From Gnetum montanum (lineage: Eukaryota; Streptophyta; Gnetopsida; Gnetales; Gnetaceae), in contig MNCI01003323.1 of assembly GCA_015680685.1 (NCBI GenBank), forward strand, positions 15,732-79,731: DNA of 64,000 bases, in the 5' to 3' direction. The stretch's first letter is position 1. Each line of letters starts with the position of its first letter. Position numbers and translations under genes: made by a program. Shown here piece after piece: positions 20,891 through 33,372 of the stretch. Below the pieces are notes generated by a model, which saw only the letters and a program-made list of their open reading frames with translations, was not told the DNA's origin and made no database searches.

Positions 20891-22234
20891 GTGCCGTCGC
20901 ACCTGTTCGACACCTGTCCCACATTAATAACAGATTGTACAGATCTTATCATTCAGGTGGCGCAAATATATTCACTGCTCGAAGATAGAACGCCAGAGTG
21001 GTATGACAACATTAAAACTTACCTCTTGCATGGCGAACCATCGCACGAAGTAACATGCGTGCAGAAAGATGCAATCCGTAAGTGAGGTAGGCAGTACATC
21101 ATCATAGGAGATAGTACCCTCTGTAGACACTCTTTTGATGGAATACTGCTTACTTGCGTTAACAAAGATCAGGTGCAATGTATAGTAGGCAAAATCCATG
21201 AGGGATTATGCGGAGGACATGTGGCACCACGGGCCATGGCCTCCAAAATTCATTGCTTAGGGTATTATTGGCCGTACATGGAAAAATATTGTCTTACGAA
21301 GGTTAAAACATGTGACATGTGTCAACGTTACGTGAACCTTATACACGTGTCGCCCACAGAACTACACACGACTCAGATAACATGGCCCTTTCAATGATGG
21401 GGATTAGACATTATAGGGCCTATCACACCGAAATCTTCCGCAGGTCATAGCTTCATAATCACCGCCACTGAGTACTTCACGAAGTGGGTGGAAGCCATCC
21501 CTTTGCGAAAGATCACATCACAATAGATCTGTTACTTCATTCTAGATAACATTGTAACTAGATTTGGTCTCTCGATGACTATCGTGACCGACAATGGGCC
21601 ACAGTTTAGCAGTCTGGAAACCAAATCCTTTTGTAACAATCTTGGTATCAAACAATCTTTTTCCTCGCCTTATTACCCGCAAGCTAATGGTCAAGCTGAA
21701 GCGACAAACAAGGTCATTATCAATTTACTCAAGAAAATGCTCGACAGTAACAAGAGATGGTGGCATGAAAAGCTCCTCTATGTGCTATGATCGTACCACA
21801 TGCAAAACAGCTACAAACAGTACGCCCTATAGCCTAGTCTATGGATCCAAGGCGGTGCTGCCCCTTGAATTACAAGTTCCTTCTCTGCGAATGGTCCTCT
21901 CCATGATTATAAATGAGGCTCAACACACCGAGTCTCGAATCATGGATTTGGATTCAGTAAAGGAGAAGCAAATACAGACACTTGATACCATCGAAAAGTA
22001 TCAAGATAAGCAGAGGCAGAAGCACTGTCATAATCTTCAACAACGTTCGATCAAGAAGGGAGATTTGGTTCTCAAGGCCGTTTGCGAACCAGTAGGCAAG
22101 TTCTCTGCAAACTGGGAGGGCCCTTTCTTGGTAGCTGATGTGTATGGAAATGACGCATTCAAGCTAGTAGATATCAACAGCAATGAATTACCGAATCCCG
22201 TGAATCATATATATTTGAAGTGGTACTACATTTA
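20891..22234 (+). pseudogene. Tat-1 integrase
   Basis: Inserts the cDNA into the chromosome. The zinc-binding H-x-H-C-C module is at about 21185-21335 (H-E-G-L-C-G-G-H ... C-D-M-C-Q). The catalytic core has W-G-L-D near 21400, V-T-D-N-G-P near 21585 and a Glu in N-G-Q-A-E-A near 21690. A C-terminal segment with W-E-G-P-F-L near 22115 ends at a stop at 22232-22234. No chromodomain is seen, as expected for Tat. Stops at about 21083, 21395 and 21525 and a frameshift near 21790 inactivate it. Confidence 0.86.
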
Positions 22235-22254
22235 GCTGCATATCAAATTTTAAC

Positions 22255-22880
22255 ATCAGGCATGGCAACAATTTTCCGCTATGACGTAAAACTAGCACTC
22301 TCTTCACGCGTCCGCCACGACGCTAAACTGGCCCTGATTGTGCACTACGATGTAAAACTGGCACTCTCTTTACGCGTCTGCCACGACGCTAAACTGGCCC
22401 GGATCGTCCGCTACGACGTAAAACTGGCTCTTTTTGCATGCGTCCGCCACGACGCTAAACTGGTAATGATCGTTAGCCACGATGTAAAACTGGCAAGTTG
22501 CAACAGTCCGCTACAACATAAAACTAGCAATGTTCTACAGGTTTGCTAAGACGTAAAACTGGCATTTCCTGCACGCATCCACCACGACGCTAAACTGGCA
22601 CCGGCTGTCTGCCATGACATGAAACTGGCACAGGTAAGTATCCATCTACTGGGACATGAAACTAGCACAAATCTATCCTTGGGTCACGACATGAAACTGA
22701 CATCCACAGCACGATCTGCTGAGACCATAAATCAGCTCGACCACCATCTGCTACGACGTAAAACTAGCATTTTTCGGTCCGCCCAGACTTTAAACTGGGA
22801 CCATGGTCTGCTGGGACTTAAAACTAGCAACGACAGTCTACCAAGACTTAAAACTGGGACCTACAGACCGCCAACATGCG
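22255..22880 (+). repeat. TAAACTGGC repeat array in the 3' untranslated region of Tat-1
   Basis: About 17 copies of a degenerate unit, typically 'cgctacgacgtaaaactggc', at intervals of roughly 25-45 bases (first near 22280, last near 22845). The array starts about 20 bases after the integrase stop. A 270-codon frame over the region (22619-23431) is a by-product of the repeats. The same unit occurs in Tat-2 and on both sides of the antisense gene. Confidence 0.85.
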
Positions 22881-24012
22881 AACCAAGCAAGCACAATCGT
22901 CTCTATGTAGCTGCAAAACAAATGGGGTGGGATGCCGGGACAGCCTCAGTATCGCTACCTCATAGGCATTCTGCTGATTCCTTGGATGTGCTAAAAGGCA
23001 TACTACTGACCCCTCGGAGATGCCATCACTGCACCCATTTTAGCGATGGCACCTCTGAGAGTTTAGTTTTTCCGTCCGGAGCCCCAAAGGAGTTCTCATC
23101 AACCACAACCTTGGGGATCTCAGCTCATCATCACTATCAGGCTCTGGCTTCACAGATTCACCTAGCTGGTTCTTTGCATAACCAGTCAGGTGCGATGAGC
23201 CTGATACTCTTTGGCGGCGATATGCTGGGCCGAGCGTCAATGTTAAAGACTCTAGCCTCGTGCTGTAGTTCCTCCTTCACGGCCCACTCACTCTGTCTCG
23301 CCCCAAATGGTACTTGTTTCAACAACCTCTCCATTGATTCAACCGAACTATGGTGTCCTCTATTTTCTTCTTTGATTGCAAGTTACTTGTTGCGAGGACG
23401 TCGTTCAAAGGTGCGTTCATCTGAGTGGTGAGGTACATGCAGCGCTTTGAGATGGCCGCTTAGGTTAGCCTGTCGACCCAAGAGTGTATCCCTGTTTTCC
23501 TCATAATCCTATCTCTAGCTCTTACTCCCCCACCTTTCCATCATCTGTTTCCCTTACGCAAAATGTGAATATGCAGCATATGCTTTCTGCATCCGCATTA
23601 CAATCAAGTCCATAAACTAGCGTAACGCAACTCGCCTAGTGGACACTAAAAAAAAGGGGGGGCATCTGCAAAATGGATGTAACACAACTCATCCAGGCCG
23701 CACAGACTCAACACAATTCATCTATGCAAGCCCCTTCATCTACAAAATGACAGCATAACTCCATGCAAACACAATCGCAGGAGAAGGCCTGAGTGCTTAT
23801 GCGTGGAAAAACTATACTCACACATTTGCATCTTCCCCGAACCTCACTTGAGTCTTCCCTGAACCTTTCTCCTCTTACCTCTGTAAAAATTTCCTCCCAT
23901 AGCATTTTAACTCCTATTTCCCTCATTTCTGCACTTTTCCGTTGACAAGGCAACACCTGAGTAACCATTGATGAACACTGTCGGTACTTTTACACATCCG
24001 GTGTTTCATATT
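22881..24012 (+). other. 3' untranslated region of Tat-1
   Basis: No conserved domain seen in either strand. It contains an 'aaaaaaaagggggggg'-like run near 23650. It probably serves as 3' untranslated sequence. Confidence 0.4.
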
Positions 24013-24056
24013 CTTTGTCGACGTCTTTTGGGCAAGCCCTCTAAACGTCAACAAAG
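24013..24056 (+). other. Hairpin abutting the polypurine tract of Tat-1
   Basis: CTTTGTCGACG (24013-24023) and CGTCAACAAAG (24046-24056) are inverted repeats with one mismatch and a 22-base loop. The right arm overlaps the start of the PPT. Confidence 0.65.
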
Positions 24057-24065
24057 AGGGGCCAT
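24051..24065 (+). other. Polypurine tract of Tat-1
   Basis: 'acaaagaggggccat' immediately before the 3' LTR; Tat-2 has the same tract at 60692-60706. Confidence 0.85.
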
Positions 24066-25662
24066 TGAAACACCGTAGAAATTGCGAATCCGCCTAAGGT
24101 GAAGATTCACGATATGGGTGAAAAGTTCGCGATAGAAATCCAGAAAACAGAACAAGCCAAAGAGGTGCGCAGCATCAAGTCTCCAAGTCTCTTACAAATT
24201 TTCACCTTACTTTGTTTTCTCTCTTTACTCTACATTACGCCACATAGTGTAATGTCGCTTAGCGTAACTCTGTTTAACATAGCCCGATATCAGAAAGTAA
24301 CTTACTTCGGCAATTTTGATGAAGTTTAAAGTTTAAAGACTTGTTGCATATTCTGCTAAGTCTTTTGTTCAGGGCTGAGTTTACGCTTCGTTACGCAGAG
24401 TAGCGTAATGAGCTTCAAGGAAAGCAAAGTCAGAGTCCAAGGAAGCGCAGCAGATTGATTTCTTCTTTTTGCAGATTGGTCGCTTTATGCTTATTACGCT
24501 ACGCAGCGTAATTTATTGTAAAGATGACCATGTTTATGCTCTACTACGCTTTGTGGCGTAAAGGAGCGTAAAACAACTTGAATCAACTACTTCCATGCTC
24601 TATTACGCTCTGCCGTGTGATGCAGCGTAAACGAGCGTAATACAGCCTAAAGCCGGCTAAAGCAGTACCAGATACGTACCTACTATCCACATGCACAATA
24701 CGCTGATGAGTGTATTGTGTGTAATCATGAAGCAGCTTTAGCAGAAGTGGTTGACAGCATACTTTGCCCCCTTTTCCAAAAGACGTGATGTGACATGACC
24801 AGTTTCAACATAAAGTTTGTCAAGTCAACGGTATTTTGAAGGTTGAGACACGTGTCATCAGGATCGTGCCTTCTCCACGTACTTCCGAACCTATAAATAC
24901 TCCAGTTGGTGGAAAGGACCAGGGGGGATCATCATTTTTGGGATTTTTTGGTAGCATCACTTTTTAGCAGAGACAGAAGACATTTTGCTTGAGCATTGGC
25001 AGCAGGAGCGATCAGTCCTTTGGCGAAAATACAGCTCTCTCCATTGGCGATCATTGGCAGTTTTGAGTAGAGACTACCCAAGGCAAAAGGAGCAGATTAG
25101 AGATCGAGAGATCGTCTGGTGCGGTTGACAAAATCTATTGATCAAAAACAGTTGATCGATAGACATCCAGGCTTGACCATCGTTGCATCACATCTTTGGC
25201 TTACGAGGTAGACCGAGCTTCATTCTGTACTCCTTGTTGAACAGTTTTCTTGTTATTTTGTGTATGCTTCGCACAAGATAAGCGAGATTTACCATTGGAA
25301 CTTTGTACACAATATTCTCAATCTTCAAGTCAAAGCATAGATCTTGGAATTGCGCATTCTTATTAAATCCGATCCCCCTTGTCACGTTGACGTTGTTTTT
25401 ATTTCAATTTATTTACATCGTTTTCTACTCCTTTTTCGATTCGTCGAATCAATTTGTTCCATGGAATATCCATATACTACGCATAATATCGCAATATTTG
25501 TCAATTTACTGATTGAGTAAGTCCTTGTCTGATCGACAAGACCGTTCAGGGCACCGCGGATTCGTTTTCTCTAGCATGGCCCTCGCACAAATCCGTGGTT
25601 AAGACTATGTACACGGATTTTCATTTACTATTTTCCAGTGATCGACGTTTTCCGTCGTTACA
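24066..25662 (+). repeat. 3' LTR of Tat-1
   Basis: 1597 bp, the same length as the 5' LTR, with TATA box at 24892. Followed by target duplication GTTAC at 25663-25667. Confidence 0.93.
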
Positions 25663-25667
25663 GTTAC

Positions 25668-26181
25668 CAAGCGTAGATCCTAGCTACACCACTGGGCTAC
25701 CAAGCAGTCACACTTAAATGCTCGTAATCAAGTTGTACTCGTTCCACGTTCTAGGAGTTTAAGTGTGAGAGAGAGAAAATAGTAAATAACATTAAATAAA
25801 TAACAAATAAATAAATGACAAAGTAAATGCTGCAATGATGAAGTAATCTTGATCTTTATTACCGGTCATGTGCTTGTCCAAGTACGGCACACTCGAATAA
25901 AGACACCGTACAATTACATTCACCATACTGCGGGGAGACACAGGAAAGAATCTAACTCTAGAGGGATCAAACTGCCAGAGCTTTGCTACTCTAAAATTGG
26001 GATGTCAAATGAGGGAGAGCTGCCTCTTATTTATAGAAATTGCAGCTGACTGCGATATCGCGTATGTGATATCGCGGGTAGATGAGATATCGCATACGCG
26101 ATATTGCAGCCCATGAGATATCGCATAACGTGGGTGCCTTAACGCGACCACCAGCAATATGAGCAATTTCATGTCTCATCA
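25668..26181 (-). repeat. Solo LTR-B (-), right piece
   Basis: Continues the LTR interrupted at 8146. It contains, on the minus strand, a TATA box (26028-26035) and upstream of it two near-palindromes of the form GATATCGC...GCGATATC (26054-26073 and 26086-26105) plus a half site at 26117. It ends '...catgtctcatca' (the LTR start TGATGAG in reverse) and is followed by GTACT. Confidence 0.85.
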
Positions 26182-26186
26182 GTACT

Positions 26187-26886
26187 TATATGTATTCCAG
26201 GTTTAGTAATAAAGATTAAGGCTATTCTTCATCATTGCAGCATTTCACTTAGTTTAGGTTTATTTTTCCCTTGCTTTTTATGTTTTTAATGTTACTTACA
26301 TTTACAGTCTCATTTAATTTTCTCATATACATTAGTAACTTAGCAAAATGAGTATATCCAATTTCAGGCACATAAATATAATTGTGTGGTAACCTAGTAG
26401 TGACTTATCTTAATTCACTTAGTAGTAGGTCACTTAGTTATCCCAATGGTGGTTATATGAGCCTAAGGTGTGAATGTTAAGTGGGGAATGGATACTTATT
26501 GCCATTAGGCTAGTTAGTGAATTATTTCTATTATTCCTTAGTTAATACATCTTATGTTTATTTGACTATGTTTTAACTTAGCATGCTAAGAGCTAATCAA
26601 CATCATTCAATCATATACCTTACCAACAGTCAAATCATAGACTTCAAGTTTTGCTAACTCTAATAGGAAGATAACAATCACAAACTCATTGTCAACACAC
26701 TAGTATACAATATGGTTAAGTGGTGGAAACTCTATAATCAACATCATTTAATCATATATCTTACCAAGAGTTAAACCATACATTTCAAATTTCACTGACT
26801 CTGGTAGGAAGATAAAGATCATGAACTCATTGTCAACATGCTAGTATACGATATGGTTGGGTGTTGAAAATTCACTCTACTTATCA
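26187..26886 (+). repeat. Old LTR-B (+), right piece
   Basis: Continues the old LTR from 7718: 'aataaagattaagg...catcattgcagcatttcac' matches 40481-40520, and the end '...ctacttatca' is followed by a decayed PBS-like 'attggtaatc'. An internal duplication of about 135 bp (about 26600-26735 and 26740-26880) lengthens it. Confidence 0.65.
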
Positions 26887-29800
26887 ATTGGTAATCTTAG
26901 CTTTTATTGCATATGTTCAAGAATATAGTAGAAGATTAAAGATTAGGCACTCATTATTGATAGGTTAACTTAGCATTTATTTTTTATTATCAGTTAATTA
27001 AATATAATTTCTTATTTTTATATAAAGTTAGAATCATTAATTATTATATGCCTAAGCTAGACTTAACCATACATATTATAGGAGACACTATATACCTACT
27101 TACAAAAATAGTAACGTTTACAAAATTTTTAAATATTTTAAAAATTTTTAATAATATTTTATTAAAAATATTCAAGTATTTACAAAAATATGTTCTTTTA
27201 TAAAGTAAATTACATAACTAAAATTGCATTTTTATTTACATCTAATAGAACCATTTGAATGTTTTGTAGATAACTCACAATAGCCCATTGGGATTCTATC
27301 TATGACCTAGTTTTTAAGCCAAGACTCTTATTGTTAAGTTAAAACCTCATTAAGTTAGATATTTTTTAACTTATAAATAATGAAGTAGTAAAGGGAACTT
27401 AAAAACTAGTTTTTTTCAAAGTTTTAAATGTAAAATGCTTATATATTGAAATATCAAAATATTATCTTAGAGATAAACTAGTTATGAAGAATTAGTTTAA
27501 ATAAATGTTTTTAAAAATGCTTAATAAAAAAATTTTATAATTTTTTGAAAAAACTATATAAAGATAAAATAAATTTAAATAAGTAGATAAAAATTATGAT
27601 AAATAACTTGTTTGCAAAAAATCTTACCAGTTATTACCATAACAAATAATTTATATCTAGTTTCACAAGTAGGATTTGGGGAAAAATGATTTATTTATAT
27701 TGTTTTAAAAAGGAAAATAGAAAAAGATAAGATATATATATATACTTTTTTGACTTAGCTATAGCATTTGATTAGACATTAAAAAAATTTACAGTGGAGA
27801 CTTATCAAAGTAAGTTATCCTTAACTTAATGAATATTATTTAACAATTATAGGGAGAAATAACTTTTAAATTAAGATAAACAATGAGGTATTAGCTTAGA
27901 ATAAGATTCTTGATTTAAAATCTCTAAGTTATGGGTTAGATTTTGATGAGTAATGTTGAGTTATAAAGATAATTTGACTACATGTTATGAGGGTAAATGT
28001 TGTTATAAAAAAATTTTGGGCAAGTAAAATATGTAATGAGTTAATTCATGAATAAAAAAATGTATTAGTATATACTATTTTGGTGATTGCGACAAATTAA
28101 AATGCAAGATAAGGACAAGTAAAACAAATGAAAACAATCAAAATGCTAGAGCCTAAAATGAAAATGTAATGTTAATGCAAATTGGTGAAATGAAATTATA
28201 TGTAAACTACTAATAAATGATCATCACTCATATGCTTAATGCTCATCCCATCAAGGTAAGATCTTGGGAGGATAAATGGATGAGCAAAATCATAATCTCT
28301 TTTAAGGCGTTAGCTATAAACTATTAAATATATAAGTTAGATAGAAATCAATGTAGAAATAATTTATTTTTATTATGAAATGTCGAATCACATGTCAGAA
28401 CTATATTTCATCACATAAATAGATAAAGAATTTTTTAATTTTAGCGTCTAAAAAATTCTTTTCCTGGTTAGTCTTTTTTGAAGATTCTTTGCATTTAATA
28501 TTGTTTTAGTTTCACTTGTACATCTTCATAGAGTAGCAAAGATCTCTTGAAATCACCTTCATCTTCTTCAACAACTATAAGCTCTTTATGTTGCTTATTA
28601 GCCAAGCGTAAAATAAGATGTGTATACAATCTGAATAACTATTTGAGTTTATGCATATGGACTTTCTTCTTTGTATCATATTGATGCAAAAAATCCTTAA
28701 GCTATCAAATCTAGAAGATTTTGAGGGTAGATTCATCCTTGCATCAAGAAGATCATAACAAGAATCAATGGATTTTCCAATTCTTATTTTATGTGTTACC
28801 TATATTGTGCATATAGGGTGATGAATGTGTTAAAGGATCTCTAAATGTATATAATTTTTAAATATTTAAAATTATATAATAAAATATTTGATACTATAGG
28901 AAGTTGAGCAAGATCTTCAATGAGAATTATAGATCTTTTGCCAAAAAATTGCAATTGATTATACAAAAGTATTTTCTTAATCTTATATCATTATTATACT
29001 CAAAAGAAACCATTCACCTAAGAAACTAAACTCATCTATTATTAAGGCAATTTGACATAATTGCTTTTTATGATGCATATAATTCTTTGCATTGCCCAAT
29101 GTCAAGCTTTATCATGAAGTGTGTTGCTATTGCATTGATGTTATATGTTACAACTTTAGTTGATGCAAGCATGACTAATGACTTATAATCAAGTTCATTC
29201 AATTTTAAGAAAGTACTATGAATTACACTAATCAAATAGGATTTTTCTATCCTTTCTATTTCTTAAATTTTTATTTTTAGTGTAGGAGGTGTTTATTCTT
29301 CACTCTTTGATTGGTTTGTTTTTTTACTTTAATTCAAGCTTCTTATAAGCATAGCTAGTGTAATCATGATCTTTGATAAGTACTAATACTAAAGCTTTGT
29401 AACTTGTTTAAAATGTTGTTACATACTTTGTTACATCTTCTATAATGTTGTGGATGGAAAAATGAATTTTCTATTTAGATATATGAAACCTAGTATTTCC
29501 ATTTCATTAGAAATACCTAAATGGCAATAAATAATGATTAAGAATATTGATGCCATATTCTTTATGGTCTTACAATTATAAAGGATCATCAATGTTTTTT
29601 TAACTCTTCCTTGAAATTACAATTCAAATGATCCTTCATTTTGATTCTCTACTATTGATTCTTTGTTATTCATATATGTGACTAATAGGAAGTAAGTTGC
29701 TTTCTATTTCATTATCTTCATGACTAAGATCAGATTTCACACCCTTGGATGCAAAATGTAATAGAAACATCACGTAATAGTATTCTAGCCATTTTCCCTC

Positions 29801-29994
29801 TCCTTGATTAAGAGGAATAAAAAATCTTGAATAGGCTTTAATGATTGCCTCATTTAGCCATTCATGCTAAACAATGAAATCTTCATTTCTCTTTTTAAGA
29901 TTGTATTTTTTGACAACTTCTAGCAATGAAACTTCCTTTGTTTTAAGTAGTCTCTTTTAATAAGCATTTATAATTATGATATATTTCAAATAAC
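26887..29994. other. AT-rich DNA without recognised features
   Basis: More than 3 kb with strong A/T bias and no open frame above about 60 codons on either strand. I recognise no motif, repeat array or RNA gene. It could be the decayed interior of the old LTR-B element that begins at 7530, or of the LINE whose tail follows. Confidence 0.5.
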
Positions 29995-30272
29995 TTCTAT
30001 TTCAGATAAGTTACAAAAATGGTGGCTTAGATGGTTTGGACATGTGCCAAGAAGATTAGACAATAAACTTTTCTAAAAAGGTTGTTGCATCAATGTTCTA
30101 GGAGAGCCACCAAAAGGAATATCAAATAAGACATGGAAAAAAGCAATCATAGATGATTTGAGAAAACCATAAATAAAAAAAGATCTAGCTCTTCATAATA
30201 GTGAATGGAAAACAAGAACTCATATAGCTTACCTCATTTGGTTGGGATAAGGCTAGGATGAAGATAATGAGA
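29995..30272 (+). pseudogene. LINE ORF2 C-terminal tail (copy 2)
   Basis: Homologous to 1228-1494 along its length: R-W-L-R-W-F-G-H-V then E-P-P-K-G, K-T-W-K-K-A, D-D-L and L-x-x-x-E-W blocks, with several stops. It ends 'gctaggatgaagataatgag', which shows the uninterrupted form of the place where the CCR4-carrying element inserted in copy 1. Confidence 0.75.
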
Positions 30273-30858
30273 TTCTGAGAGCTATGAGGTTTCTTCTTGA
30301 ATTTTGAATCATATTTTGCTATGTATTTGATGACAACATACTTATCCAACTAATGATAGATGGCTCAAGTGGTAAGCTTATTTTTTTTTCAAGAAAGCTA
30401 TTATCAATTTGAGTTATAATTAAGGCATCATTATATTTTTATATAATATTTTAAAGTATCTTATTGTCTATATACCTTTGGGTATACTTATAATCATTCT
30501 TTCAGCTTCTAATATATCCTAGTGATTATTTAGAATAGGTTAAAAGTTAGTATTACCTTTTTATGTTTGTAATGTCATAAGGTTATGAACACTTAGTTAA
30601 GGATCATTTCTCTAAGGGATACAAATGATCTCATTATTATTCATATCATATTGGCCATGGTACATTATACCTACACAATTCATAAATTATTAATGGAGGA
30701 ATACATTAATGATTATAATGTTGATATTACATTGCTAGTGCTAGTATTCCAATTGAAACTTGAATTGTTGTCTAAAAATATTTTACCTACATCTTTGCTA
30801 CAATATTCATGTAAGTAGGTCCTTGGTTTGTAGATAGTATGCTATTAAACATCATAGT
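30273..30858. other. AT-rich spacer
   Basis: No gene, repeat or RNA recognised. Confidence 0.4.
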
Positions 30859-31531
30859 TGATGAGCCGCGATATTGCATACGCGATATCGCGGCCTGCTA
30901 CAATTTCTATAAATAAGAGGCGGCTTTCCTTGTTCTAGGCACTTAGACTTAGACCCTTAGCTAAACTCTTGTAGTTTTGCCATTCCAGAGTTAGAAGAAT
31001 TTCCATGTGCCCACAGTAGGAGTCTTAAAGTGAACGGATCTTTATTCGAGCAAATTGTACCTAAGCACACATTTGTGTATGACAATAAAGACAAACTTTC
31101 TGATAAACCTTGTAGCATATGGACTGAGCTAAATAGTAATTAATTATTGTTGAATGTTTAAATTCTTTCCTAGTTAATTAATCTCTCTCAACCCTTGACT
31201 CTCCTAGTTAAGTNNNNNNNNNNNNNNNNNNNNNNNNNNNNNNAATTAAAACGTAGTTAGTGAATAGTTAATGAAAGTTAGTCACTTAGTTGTCTTCACC
31301 TTCCCCTATTAGCATAAGACATCAAAAAGACAAAAGATATAAAAATCATATACCTCAAGCTTACTTAACCATACAACCATGACAGTACAAGTAAGTTTGG
31401 GAAGAAAAAAATTGATTAACCTTAAGTTTTCCATTAAGGCACATAGGCACTTAGTCCTTGGAGTTCGACCGTATCGCGCGTGAACACTCGTATTCGTATG
31501 GTTGAGTGTAGGGGTACCTCACCACTCATCA
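30859..31531 (+). repeat. LTR-B copy 1 (5' LTR)
   Basis: TGATGAG...CA. A near-palindrome (30870-30889, GATATTGC...GCGATATC) lies about 20 bases upstream of the TATA box (30908-30915). A 30-base run of N interrupts it at 31214-31243, so the length is uncertain. A tRNA-Asp-type PBS follows. Confidence 0.85.
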
Positions 31532-31532
31532 T

Positions 31533-31550
31533 TGGCATTGTTGCCAGGGA
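31533..31550 (+). other. Primer-binding site, tRNA-Asp type (LTR-B copy 1)
   Basis: 'tggcattgttgccaggga' differs by a few bases from the Athila-type PBS (TGGCGCCGTTGCCGGGGA), directly after the LTR. Confidence 0.75.
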
Positions 31551-31646
31551 CTTAGTTGTTTGTGCACTACGTAGAACATAGGAGATCATTCATATCATTG
31601 GGATGCTAGAAAAAACCCTTAGGGTTAATCAAGAAAAGATAAGACA

Positions 31647-32683
31647 ATGATAAATAGCACACCGAACAAGACAAAAATGTCTTCTTCTTCGCACAAAAGC
31701 ACTTCACCGCCTAAGACTAACATAAGAGACAGTTGGCAGCATAACACACGTAACAAAGATCCACCAGTTCCTCAACAGTTCCATGTGGTATATATTCATC
31801 ATGATGAGTATGTACTCAACTTTACCTTTATTCTCCATCAAGATGAACAACTGCTTTGGAGAGACTTGAAGGGTAACATAGTGTTGCCTCCATACCGATC
31901 AATCTCGAACATGCTCCTTCGTGCTCTCGCATGAATAGGCATGTCACAGTTATATGTAGAATACATTGCATGTGATCATAACACAAGGGACTACCATCCC
32001 ACAGAAGCACAACATCAAAGGGACTTGCAACAGGAGAGATATCATACATCCTTGAAGGGTAAATGGACCCATAACGCTCCGTATGTCTTGAGCGAAATTG
32101 AGGGTGGTGAACCTACTTCAACAGGTTCCCCACCAAATGATGTTCCCCCTCCTAATAATGGTTAGGAGGTGGTGTATCAAAACCTCCACTCCATGGTTCA
32201 CAACCTTGGTTCTGATCCCCATGAACATAAAGTGTTCAATGAGGAAACACAAACACATGATAAGGACAAGCGTTCTGATCGTAATCACGATCAGGGATGA
32301 GACCACCGAAGAGAAGGTAGAAAACATTTTCATGGCATTGGTTCTCCTTCTTCTTCACCTTCATCATCACATTCACCCTCTCCTTCAGTGTCAGGATGTA
32401 GTCATAAGGAACCTAACCATGAGGATAAAGATAAACAGAGTGAGAAACCTCGACGAGAGAGTCGAGAACGAGAACGAGGGCGCTCTAGGGAATCACAACA
32501 TAGAAGAAGGGAGAGTAGGGAACCACGTAGACATCATAGATGCTAGAGCGCCCTACTTGCAACCCTACTTGCAACCCGAAGCATGTTAGATATCACAAAT
32601 GCCATAAGAATTCCTACAAGGCACCAAAAAGATAGTAGGATCAAGAGGTTAGACATGAATGATATCCCATGATTTGAGGGGGG
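31647..32683 (+). pseudogene. gag: Gag N-terminal fragment of LTR-B element 1
   Basis: An ATG at 31647 starts a Ser/Lys/Pro-rich frame, broken by stops (31932, 32163) and frame changes, ending in an Arg/Glu/Ser-rich stretch (about 32445-32545). The final residues R-L-D-M-N-D-I-P-x-F-E-G-G are typical of the entry into the capsid domain of plant gypsy gag. Coding stops abruptly at 32683, where LTR sequence begins: the capsid domain, all of pol and the first part of the next LTR were deleted. Confidence 0.6.
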
Positions 32684-33231
32684 ATAAAGATCAAAATTAC
32701 TTCATCATTGTAGCATTCACTTACATTAATCATTTAATTAATTATTATGTATTGCTTTCCTAGTTATTCTCTCTTACCCTTAAACTCATGTTAGAACATG
32801 GAATGAGTATGACTTGATTATGAGCATTTAAGTGTGACTACTTGGTAATCCAGTAGCGTACCTAGGATTTACGCTTGGTAATCCCAGTGGTAGTCATACA
32901 TGAAGTCTAAGATGTGTACAGATAATTAAGGAACAAATGCTTATTGCACTTAGGCTAGTTTAGATTCTCTCACCCTTCTCTCCTAGCTTAATTAATATTA
33001 CTTTCCATTGTCTTCAGGAGTAGCATTAAATTAGGAACCCATCATACACCTCACTCTGGACTAAACCATACATGACAAAACTAATACTAGTCCAAGTGGG
33101 AAGACAACGAACTGTGACCTAAGGCTAACTTTCTAGATGCCACAACTAGTTCGTCTATGGAGTTCGACTAGATAATGCATGTAACACTCGTATTTGTATG
33201 GTTGAGTGTAGGGGTACATTGCCACTCATCA
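32684..33231 (+). repeat. LTR-B copy 2, 5'-truncated
   Basis: Aligns with 40482-41019 of the full LTR. The first about 240 bases (U3 and TATA box) are missing and replaced by gag sequence at 32683/32684. It ends '...ccactcatca' and a PBS follows, so it is the 5' LTR of the next element. Confidence 0.85.
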
Positions 33232-33372
33232 TTGGTGCCATTTTCGGGGATGGTGCTAGTTATCTAGATTAGTTATATCATACAAGGTCACTATATAAGG
33301 ACTTAACGATATATCTTTTAGAAAGAAATAATTATAAAAGTCACATATAAATTCACACAAAATTTCATAACC

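Larger units (their letters stand above)
8147..25662 (+). mobile_element. Tat-1: Tat-lineage Ty3/gypsy retrotransposon with antisense gene
   Basis: A complete 17.5 kb element with two 1597 bp LTRs, GTTAC target duplications, PBS, gag, aspartic protease, RT, RNase H, a second RNase H domain, integrase and PPT. Having two RNase H domains, the second archaeal-type, is characteristic of the Tat lineage. Between protease and RT about 4 kb is taken by a split gene on the opposite strand. Many in-frame stops show the copy is dead. The LTRs differ mostly by C/T and A/G transitions (about ten in the first 120 bases). Confidence 0.93.

Noticed and set aside
22619-23431. Open frame of 270 codons after the Tat-1 integrase
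   Set aside because: It is produced by the TAAACTGGC repeat array and a compositionally odd stretch. No domain is visible and Tat-2 has no counterpart.
26040-26130. Palindromic GATATCGC repeats as a CRISPR-like array
   Set aside because: Only two to three copies without unique spacers, in a plant LTR upstream of a TATA box.
26887-29994. Hidden gene in the 3 kb AT-rich stretch
   Set aside because: No frame longer than about 60 codons and no recognisable motif on either strand.
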